NCBI RefSeq assembly: GCF_030369675.1
Contig: NZ_CP128477.1
Span: 2,494,001-2,558,000 of the forward strand
Source of the DNA: Peteryoungia algae
Lineage (GTDB): Bacteria > Pseudomonadota > Alphaproteobacteria > Rhizobiales > Rhizobiaceae
DNA: 64,000 nt
Direction of reading: 5' to 3'
Below the pieces are notes generated by a model. That model was not told the DNA's origin, made no database searches, and worked only from the letters and a program-made list of their open reading frames with translations. The translations under genes and the position numbers were made by a program. The number at the start of each line of letters is the position of its first letter. Positions within the stretch are counted from its first letter, which is position 1. Of the stretch, positions 16,875 to 25,045 are shown piece after piece.

Positions 16875-19800
16875 CCTTTGACAGTCGGCCAAATGGCCTC
16901 AATCCGGAAACCGAAACCGCAGGCGATCATGACCTTGCCGCTGGTATTGCAATCATCGGGATGTCGGGCCGGTTCCCGGGCGCACCCGATATCTCCACGC
17001 TTTGGGACCTCGTCAAACGTGGCGGCAACGCATTTCGCATCTTCGCCACGGACGAACTGGAAGACGGCTTCACAGACGAGGAACGGGCATCCCCTGAATA
17101 CGTCGCATGTCGCCCTCACCTTGCCGATGTGGATCGGTTCGATGCTGAGTTCTTCGGCATGTTCGCCCGTGAGGCCGCCCTGACGGATCCTCAGCACCGT
17201 GTCTTCCTCGAGATCTGCTGGGAAGCGCTCGAAAGCGCGGGCTATGATCCCTACAAGAGCCCCGGCCTTGTCGGGGTCTTCGCCGGTTGCTCGATGCCGA
17301 CCTATCTCCTGAACAATGTTCTCGCCGACCGCGCGGCCGTGGAGGAGGTAACATCCAACTACCAGATCGGTTGCTACAACCAGCTGATCGGCTCTCTCGG
17401 CGACGCCCTTGCCACCCGGATCGCCTACAAGTTCAACCTCCGCGGCCCTGCTTTCACGCTGCAGTCTGCCTGCTCCACGTCGCTGCTCGCCGTTTCTCAG
17501 GCATGCCAGAACCTTCTGACCTACAGTTGCGACATGGCGCTGGCAGGCGGCGTCTCCATCTCCATTCCCCAAAAGCGTGGCTATATCTATCAGGAAGGCG
17601 GGATGGTTTCTCGCGACGGCGTCTGCCGGCCCTTTGATGCGGAAGCTTCGGGCACCGTCTTCGGCAGCGGTGCTGGGGTGGTGTTACTGAAGCGCCTGGA
17701 GGACGCTGTGGCGGACGGCGACGTCATCTACGCGACCATCCGCGGTTACGCCGTCAACAATGACGGCTCCGACAAGATCGGGTTTACCGCACCGAGTGCA
17801 GAAGGACAGGCTGATGCCATCAGCGCTGCGATTGCCCATGCCGGCATCGACCCGGCAACCATCGGCTATATCGAATGCCATGGAACGGCGACGCCCCTTG
17901 GCGACCCCATCGAGTTCTCCGGTCTCAAGGAAGCCTTCACAGGCGCGCATCACCAGAAGGAGACATGCGCGCTCGGATCGCTGAAAGGGTCGATCGGACA
18001 TCTCGATGCGGCCGCCGGCGTCGCGGGATTGATCAAGGCCACACTCGCCTTGCATCACCGCAAGATCCCGGCCATGCCGAACTACAACACACCCAATCCG
18101 CGGATTGATCTGGACAATACCCGCTTTCACATTCCACGCCGGACAACGGACTGGTTTTCGGGCTCGACGCCCCGGCGGGCGGGCGTGAGCGCCTTCGGCG
18201 TCGGCGGAACCAACATTCATGTCGTGCTGGAAGAGGCACCGAAACGGCTGGAATCCTCAGCCCAAGTCGCCGGCCCGATGATCCTGCCGCTTTCCGCCCG
18301 CTCCGAGCCTGCATTGGCAGAAATGCGCAAGAACCTTGCAAGCCACCTGGAGGAAAACCGCGACATCCCCCTGCAGGCCGTCGCAACGACGCTTCAGCAT
18401 GGCCGACACGCTTTCAAGAGGAGAACAGCCGTTTCGGCGGCCACGGTCGATGAGGCCATCCAGGCCCTGAGACGGGACGGCTTGGTTACGGCGACCGCCG
18501 AGGATCAACCGCCGCCGATCGTCTTCATGTTCCCCGGGCAGGGCGCACAGTATGTCGGCATGGGAGCAGCCCTCTATGAAGGCGAGCCGGAGTTTGCCCG
18601 CTGGATCGATCGCGGCACCGAGCTTTTGAAGATGCGCTTCGGCATCGATCTCAAGGAATATATCTGCCATGCCGGCGCCGTGAGTGGCGCGATGGCGGCA
18701 GAGCAGCGGGAAACCCGGATCGCGCAACCCTGCCTCTATCTCGTGGAATACGCCCTCGCGCAGCTTTGGATGAGCCGTGGTCTGCGGCCAACGGCCATGA
18801 TCGGACACAGCGTCGGCGAGTTCGTCGCGGCCACGCTCGCCAATGTCATCTCGTTCGAGGACGCCTTGACCCTGGTCGCAACCCGCGGGCAACTGATGCA
18901 GGATCAGGAGCCTGGCGCGATGCTGTCCGTTCGCGCAGCGCCCGAGGTGCTCCGCGAACACCTTGAGGGGCGCGCGGAGATTGCCGCGATCAATGCGCCG
19001 AAGCTTTGCGTCGCCTCGGGCCCTCTCGACGACATCGAGGCACTCTGCTTCAGGCTCGAGAAGGCAGGGGTGGCATTCAGCCGACTGCATACCTCTCATG
19101 CCTTCCACTCCGCGATGATGGAGCCCTGCATCGATGCTTTGCGCGATGTCGCCTCGAAAGTGACCTACGGCCGGGCCACCATCCCCTACATTTCCTGCGT
19201 GACGGGCGACTGGCAAAACGACGCAGTGGGATCGTCTCCGGACTATTGGTCTCGGCATTGTCGCGAACCCGTGCGTTTCTCCGATGGACTTGTTACCCTG
19301 TGCAAAGATCAGAGCCCTATCCTTCTCGAAGTGGGACCTGGCCGAACCCTTTCGGTCTTCTCGGCACAGACCATCGGGCGCGACCAATTGCCGGCCATTG
19401 TCCAGTCCCTGCCCGAGCACGACAACGCCGCTGCAGCCCGGCACTTCGTAGCCGACGCCCAGGCTCGTCTTTGGATGGCGGGCAGCGAGATCCCCTGGCC
19501 CGCCATGCCGAACGAAGCTCGCAGAGCCGTATCCCTGCCGACCTACGCCTTCCAGCGGCAGCGACACTGGATCGACGCCCCACCGTCCATCCGACGGGCC
19601 CGCGCCGCGCAATCCGCACGTCAGACAGAACCCGAGAGCATCAAGAGCGAGCCTTTCGCAAGAAATGAGGTGGAAACCATGAACGCCATCAGCACCATCA
19701 CGGTCGCCGGCCGCACTCCGGAGCTTGAGACTGCGCTGATCACCCTTTTGAGCGAAATGTCGGGCGAACCGATAGACTCGGGCAACGTCAACGACAGTTT

Positions 19801-22800
19801 CCTCGAACTCGGCTTTGATTCCCTGTTCATTGGCCAGTTCGCCCAGAAGATCGACAAGCAGTATCGCGTGAAGATCTCCTTCCGCGAACTGCTCGGCAAC
19901 ATCCCCTCGGTCGCAGCCCTGGCTAAATATCTGGACCAGGCCCTGCCACCGGAGCCTGCAAAGGTGGAGGTTGCGCTTAGCCCCACGCCTGCAGCCGACA
20001 TGCAACCAATCTCTGCCCAACCTGCCATGGCCCCGGCTGCGCCACAAATTCCGGCACCGGTCCAGACGCCACTTCCGGGCATTGCCGCCAGCGTCCAGAC
20101 CATGCCGGCGGGCAACATCCCGGTCGGTGCAGGTCTTGAGGCGCTGCTGCAATCGCAGCTTTCTCTCACGCAGAACCTCTTTGCCCAACAATTCCAGCTT
20201 CTCCAGGGCGCAGCATCGGCGCCTGCAGGCGTCGTGGCGACGGCAAAGCCGGAAACGGCTCCGCCGATTGTCGCGCCGGTCGCCGTGGCCGCGCCCCAGG
20301 CCGCGGCGACACCGCAGGTCATGCAGAGCAACCATCCAGCAGAAGAGATCGGCGGAGATCGATATCGCCACTATCAGCAGGGAGGATCAAAGGCCAAGAC
20401 AGACATCACTCCTGAAAAGGAGACCTTCATCAATGATCTGGTCATCGCCTATTCCAACCGCAACAAGCGGTCCAAGGAATATACCCAGACGCACAGGGCC
20501 CGGCTTGCCGATCCCCGCACGGCCTCCGGTTTCCGCGCAGAATGGAAGGAAATGATCTTCCCCGTAGTCTGCGATCGCTCGAAGGGCGCCCGCATCTGGG
20601 ATATCGACGGCCATGAATACATCGACCTGGTCAATGGTTTCGGCCAGACGGCATTCGGCCACGCGCCGGACTTCGTTGTCGACGCCATGAAAATCCAGAT
20701 GGACGATGGCTTCGCCATCGGCCCCCAGACGCCGCTCGCCGGCGAAGTCGCCGAACTGTTCGGCGCCATGACCGGCCATGAACGCGTCACCTTCTGCAAC
20801 ACTGGCTCCGAAGCCGTCATGGCAGCCATGCGCCTCGCCCGTGCTGTAACTGGCCGCGACCGCATCGTCGTTTTCGCCAACGACTATCACGGCCAGTTCG
20901 ATGAAGTTCTGGTGAAGGGTCGCGCCAAGGCCAAGGAACCGATTGCCCTGCCCATCGCGGCCGGCATACCGTCCGGTTCCGTCGGCAACATGATCGTGCT
21001 CCCCTATGGCGCGCCGGAAAGCCTTGATTGGATCAGGGCGAATGCCGAGGATCTGGCTGCCGTGATCATCGAGCCGATCCAGAGCCGCCATCCCGAACTC
21101 AGGCCGCGCGATTTCGTCGCCGAATTGCGCAAGATCGCCGACACATCGGGCTGCGCGCTCGTCTTCGATGAGGTGGTCACCGGCTTCCGAGTCGATCCCG
21201 GCGGCGTCCAGGCCATATGGGGCATCAAGGGCGACATGGCGACTTACGGCAAGGTCGTCGGCGGCGGCATGCCGATCGGTGTCCTGGCGGGCAGCAGCCG
21301 CTTCATGGATGCACTGGACGGCGGACACTGGAACTATGGCGACGACTCCGTGCCGAATGTGGTCCCGACGTTCTTCGCAGGCACCTTCGTCCGCCATCCC
21401 GTGGTGCTGGCAGCGGCCCGCGCCGTGCTTCACCATATCCAGGGCGAAGGCGCGGCCCTCTACGACCGTGTCGCCCGGCGCACGGAAGCTCTGGTCGAGG
21501 AGATCAATTCGGAACTCGCCAAGCGCGGCGTCCCGCCCTGCCTTCGCGGCTACAAGAGCTGGTTCGTCACCGATTTCGGCAGCCAGGATCCTCTTGGCGG
21601 CCTCTTGTACCCCTATCTGCGCATGAACGGCATCCATATCCAGGATGGCTATCCCTGCTTCCTGACGACGGCCCATACCGAAGAGGATTTCACGACGATC
21701 GCAAGAGCGTTTCGCGACGCGATCGACGCGCTGCAATGCGTCGGCATCTTCTCCCCCAAAACCGAAAGCGAACTCGCCGGCCCTGCAACCACACCAGACC
21801 GTGGTCCCAAGCCGACCTTGCATCAGGCACCCCGCGCCGAGAGCGCCGCGTTGACGGAAGCACAATCAGAGATCTGGCTGGCAGCGCAGGCGGGTGACGA
21901 AGCATCGTGCTCGTTCAACGAGTCCCTCTCGCTTGAACTGAACGGTTCTTTGGACCGCAAGGCCTTGCTTGCCGTCATCGATGCGGTCGTTGCCCGGCAT
22001 GACGCCCTGCACATCCGTTTCGACCGAAACGGCGAACGGTTTCGCTTCATCTCCAACTTCAGGCTTCCGGTCGAAGTCGTGGACCTGACAGAAGAGGCTG
22101 ACGCCAAAGCCGCTCTGGACGACTTGATCGAGACCGACGCTAGGACACCTTTCGATCTGGTCGAAGGCCCGCTGGCTCGCGCCTACCTCGTGGCGCTCAC
22201 GCCGGAGCGTCATGTGCTGGTCTTCACTGCGCATCACATCATTTGCGACGGCTGGTCACTGAACGTCATCATCAACGAACTGGCCGCGACCTACTCGGCC
22301 GCATTGAAGGCGGAAGAGCTCTCGCTGGAGCCGGCCATGTCTTTCGCGGACTATGCCGAAAACCATGCGCCCGGCGCGGACGTCAACACCACGACCTCTC
22401 AGTTCTGGCATGAGCAATACAAGGAATTGCCGGAACTGCCGGACATGCCCTTTGATCGCCCCTACCCCGATCGACGCAGCTATGCCGGCGGGACTTGCAC
22501 AGTCATCGTGCCTCCGGAAGTCACGACTGCAGTCCGCAAACGAGGCGCACGAACAGGGGCGACCATGTTCTCGACCATGCTGGCGGCCCTTCAGATCATG
22601 CTGGCGCGCCTGTCCGGCCAGAATGATGTCGTCATCGCTGTACCTTCTGCCGGACAGAGTCTGCTCGATGAACGCATCCTCGTCGGACACTGCGTGAACC
22701 TGTTGCCGATCCGCCAGATGGTCGATCCGTCGACTTCGTTCGAAGATCACCTGAAGACCACGCAACAGCTCGTCCTCAAGGCCTTCGAGCATCAGGACTA

Positions 22801-25045
22801 CACGTATGGCACACTGGTGAAGACGCTGGGGGTCAAGCGCGATCCGCGCCGGCTGCCCCTGACGGGCATCCAGTTCAACCTTGAACGCATGGCGGCGAAC
22901 GCGGAATTCGATGCGCTCGACGCGACGATCGTTCCCAATCCGAAGTCATTTGCGAATTTCGACATGTTCCTCAACATGATCGAAAGCAGGGACGGTATCC
23001 GCATCGACGTGGACTACAATGCCGACGTCCTTGACCGTGAAACGGTTGAACGCTGGATCGGCCATCTCGTCACGTTGATCACCGCGCTGGCGGAAGACAC
23101 CAGCCGCCCCGTGACCGACCTCCCTCTCCTGTCTTCTCGGCAGGTGAAATGGTTGGCCCAAGACCTCAATCAGAGTGCCCTGGACTATCCCAAGGATGAA
23201 TTCGCATTCTCGCTCATCGCAAGAAGGGCGCAATCGACCCCCGAAGCCGTCGCGGCGCGTCACGGGGAAAAATCCATCACCTATGCCGAGCTCGAGGCGA
23301 GAACAAACCGCTTTGCCCGGTATCTCGGCAAAGCCGTCCCCGGCCAGGGTGAACGCGTGGCCCTGCTCGAAGAACGCTCACTCGACCTGCTGGTGGCCCT
23401 TATCGGCATCATGAAGGCAGGACACGCCTATGTCCCGCTCGATCCCGGTCATCCCGAGACACGGCTTCGCCAGACGCTTGCTGCGGCAAGACCGGCCGCC
23501 CTTGTCTGCGGGACCGAGGCAGCAGCGGCGCTCGCCACGGATGGCATGGTGACCATCCGCCTGGACCAGGAGGCCGACAGCATTCAGGCCCTTTCCGGCG
23601 CTCAGCTGGAGCGCGTTCCAACCAGCACGGAATCGACTGCCTATGTGATCTTCACCTCAGGCTCCACGGGAACGCCGAAGGGTGTGGCAATCTCCCATCG
23701 TTCGCTGACCAACTTCCTCCTGTCCATGGCCAGGGAACCGGGCTTCACCGCCGACGACGTCATCGTCGCCGTGACAACCATTTCCTTTGATATCGCCGGC
23801 CTGGAACTCTACCTGCCGCTTGTTGCGGGCGGCAGCGTCGTCATCGCCGACAGGTCGGAGGTCGAAGATGGTTTTGCCCTCGTTCGGCTGATCAAGGGCA
23901 GCAAGGCGACCATCCTGCAGGCAACGCCGACCCTTTGGCAGATGCTGGTGGAAGCCGGGCTCGATGGCGACAGCCCCTTGAAGAAGCTGTGCGGCGGGGA
24001 AGCTCTGCCCAAAGCGCTCGCCCGCACACTTGCCGCCATGCAGGGCTCGCTCTGGAACATGTACGGCCCCACCGAAACGACGATCTGGTCTTCCGTCGCG
24101 CATATTGAAGACGGAGAAGCACCGATTACCATCGGCCACCCGATTGCCAATACCCAGATGCACATTCTGGGCGCGGACGGTCGCCTCGCGCCTCCCGGCA
24201 TCACCGGCGAACTCGTCATCGGAGGCGATGGCTTGGCCCAGGGCTATTTCGACCGTCCCGACCTCACCGACGCAGCCTTCGTTTCGCTCGACATCGGGAC
24301 CGACTCCAGGCAACGCCTTTACAGGACGGGCGACCTGGGGCGGCGGCTGGAGGATGGTTCCCTGCAGCTGCTCGGCCGCCGGGACAACCAGGTCAAGCTG
24401 CGCGGCTTCCGCATCGAGCTCGGTGACATCGAAGCGGTCGTCTCGCAGGTCGAGGGCATGCGCCAATGCGCGGTTGTCGGCGCGAGGAACGGTCGCGGCG
24501 ACCTGGTTCTCGCCTGCTACTTCGTGGCCGACCCCGACACCCCGGCAGCCGATGCGACGCAATTGGCCACCGCGGTCCGTGCCCAGTTGCCGGCCTATAT
24601 GGTGCCCGCCGTCTGGTCTCTGGAGACGGAGCTGCCGCTGACGAGAAACGGAAAACTGGACCGCAAGACATTGGAGTCCCGCGAGCTGAGGCGCGACGAA
24701 AACCAGACTGCAGCGCCCAAGACCGCACCCCGCACGCCGATGGAAGAAAAGCTCATGGCGATCTGGAAGGGCGTTCTGGAGGTCGATCAGATCGATGTCG
24801 AGGACAATCTTTATGCGCTCGGCGCGGACTCGCTGACGATCTTCCGCATTGCCGCACGCATGCTGGATGCGGGCCTGCCGCTCGAAGCCAAGCACCTGCT
24901 CCGCCATCCGTCGATTGCCGAGCTCGCCGCCTATGCCGATGAAGCGGCCAAGGCCCCGACATCCACCGGCGGGGTCGTCTACCAGATACCCTCGCTCGCC
25001 AGCTTCCGGAATGGTGCGCGGCGCAGGATGGAGAGCTTGTCATGA
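16871..25045 (+). CDS. Hybrid PKS-NRPS: KS-AT-ACP-aminotransferase-C-A-T
   Basis: The 2724-residue protein has, in order: ketosynthase (about 20-440, Cys201 in SACSTSL, plus ECHGTATPLGDP and GSIGHLDAAAG); acyltransferase (about 545-830, Ser647 in GHSVGE, HAFH motif indicating malonyl); ACP (Ser984); Ala/Pro linker; class III PLP aminotransferase (about 1170-1580, Lys1461); condensation (HHIICDG at 1788-1794); adenylation (A3 near 2258); and carrier (Ser2654). There is no ketoreductase or dehydratase, so the beta-keto group should be transaminated to a beta-amine, as in the MycA/iturin type. The second adenylation pocket reads DILQLGMIWK, close to known glycine codes. It starts inside the previous stop, and its own stop overlaps the next start (ATGA), so the three genes are translationally coupled. 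Confidence 0.93.
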   Translation: MTFDSRPNGLNPETETAGDHDLAAGIAIIGMSGRFPGAPDISTLWDLVKRGGNAFRIFATDELEDGFTDEERASPEYVACRPHLADVDRFDAEFFGMFAREAALTDPQHRVFLEICWEALESAGYDPYKSPGLVGVFAGCSMPTYLLNNVLADRAAVEEVTSNYQIGCYNQLIGSLGDALATRIAYKFNLRGPAFTLQSACSTSLLAVSQACQNLLTYSCDMALAGGVSISIPQKRGYIYQEGGMVSRDGVCRPFDAEASGTVFGSGAGVVLLKRLEDAVADGDVIYATIRGYAVNNDGSDKIGFTAPSAEGQADAISAAIAHAGIDPATIGYIECHGTATPLGDPIEFSGLKEAFTGAHHQKETCALGSLKGSIGHLDAAAGVAGLIKATLALHHRKIPAMPNYNTPNPRIDLDNTRFHIPRRTTDWFSGSTPRRAGVSAFGVGGTNIHVVLEEAPKRLESSAQVAGPMILPLSARSEPALAEMRKNLASHLEENRDIPLQAVATTLQHGRHAFKRRTAVSAATVDEAIQALRRDGLVTATAEDQPPPIVFMFPGQGAQYVGMGAALYEGEPEFARWIDRGTELLKMRFGIDLKEYICHAGAVSGAMAAEQRETRIAQPCLYLVEYALAQLWMSRGLRPTAMIGHSVGEFVAATLANVISFEDALTLVATRGQLMQDQEPGAMLSVRAAPEVLREHLEGRAEIAAINAPKLCVASGPLDDIEALCFRLEKAGVAFSRLHTSHAFHSAMMEPCIDALRDVASKVTYGRATIPYISCVTGDWQNDAVGSSPDYWSRHCREPVRFSDGLVTLCKDQSPILLEVGPGRTLSVFSAQTIGRDQLPAIVQSLPEHDNAAAARHFVADAQARLWMAGSEIPWPAMPNEARRAVSLPTYAFQRQRHWIDAPPSIRRARAAQSARQTEPESIKSEPFARNEVETMNAISTITVAGRTPELETALITLLSEMSGEPIDSGNVNDSFLELGFDSLFIGQFAQKIDKQYRVKISFRELLGNIPSVAALAKYLDQALPPEPAKVEVALSPTPAADMQPISAQPAMAPAAPQIPAPVQTPLPGIAASVQTMPAGNIPVGAGLEALLQSQLSLTQNLFAQQFQLLQGAASAPAGVVATAKPETAPPIVAPVAVAAPQAAATPQVMQSNHPAEEIGGDRYRHYQQGGSKAKTDITPEKETFINDLVIAYSNRNKRSKEYTQTHRARLADPRTASGFRAEWKEMIFPVVCDRSKGARIWDIDGHEYIDLVNGFGQTAFGHAPDFVVDAMKIQMDDGFAIGPQTPLAGEVAELFGAMTGHERVTFCNTGSEAVMAAMRLARAVTGRDRIVVFANDYHGQFDEVLVKGRAKAKEPIALPIAAGIPSGSVGNMIVLPYGAPESLDWIRANAEDLAAVIIEPIQSRHPELRPRDFVAELRKIADTSGCALVFDEVVTGFRVDPGGVQAIWGIKGDMATYGKVVGGGMPIGVLAGSSRFMDALDGGHWNYGDDSVPNVVPTFFAGTFVRHPVVLAAARAVLHHIQGEGAALYDRVARRTEALVEEINSELAKRGVPPCLRGYKSWFVTDFGSQDPLGGLLYPYLRMNGIHIQDGYPCFLTTAHTEEDFTTIARAFRDAIDALQCVGIFSPKTESELAGPATTPDRGPKPTLHQAPRAESAALTEAQSEIWLAAQAGDEASCSFNESLSLELNGSLDRKALLAVIDAVVARHDALHIRFDRNGERFRFISNFRLPVEVVDLTEEADAKAALDDLIETDARTPFDLVEGPLARAYLVALTPERHVLVFTAHHIICDGWSLNVIINELAATYSAALKAEELSLEPAMSFADYAENHAPGADVNTTTSQFWHEQYKELPELPDMPFDRPYPDRRSYAGGTCTVIVPPEVTTAVRKRGARTGATMFSTMLAALQIMLARLSGQNDVVIAVPSAGQSLLDERILVGHCVNLLPIRQMVDPSTSFEDHLKTTQQLVLKAFEHQDYTYGTLVKTLGVKRDPRRLPLTGIQFNLERMAANAEFDALDATIVPNPKSFANFDMFLNMIESRDGIRIDVDYNADVLDRETVERWIGHLVTLITALAEDTSRPVTDLPLLSSRQVKWLAQDLNQSALDYPKDEFAFSLIARRAQSTPEAVAARHGEKSITYAELEARTNRFARYLGKAVPGQGERVALLEERSLDLLVALIGIMKAGHAYVPLDPGHPETRLRQTLAAARPAALVCGTEAAAALATDGMVTIRLDQEADSIQALSGAQLERVPTSTESTAYVIFTSGSTGTPKGVAISHRSLTNFLLSMAREPGFTADDVIVAVTTISFDIAGLELYLPLVAGGSVVIADRSEVEDGFALVRLIKGSKATILQATPTLWQMLVEAGLDGDSPLKKLCGGEALPKALARTLAAMQGSLWNMYGPTETTIWSSVAHIEDGEAPITIGHPIANTQMHILGADGRLAPPGITGELVIGGDGLAQGYFDRPDLTDAAFVSLDIGTDSRQRLYRTGDLGRRLEDGSLQLLGRRDNQVKLRGFRIELGDIEAVVSQVEGMRQCAVVGARNGRGDLVLACYFVADPDTPAADATQLATAVRAQLPAYMVPAVWSLETELPLTRNGKLDRKTLESRELRRDENQTAAPKTAPRTPMEEKLMAIWKGVLEVDQIDVEDNLYALGADSLTIFRIAARMLDAGLPLEAKHLLRHPSIAELAAYADEAAKAPTSTGGVVYQIPSLASFRNGARRRMESLS

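Noticed and set aside
18257..20371. 704-residue frame antisense to the PKS gene
   Set aside because: It overlaps conserved ketosynthase, acyltransferase and ACP coding sequence on the other strand and shows no domain of its own; long antisense frames are common at this GC content.
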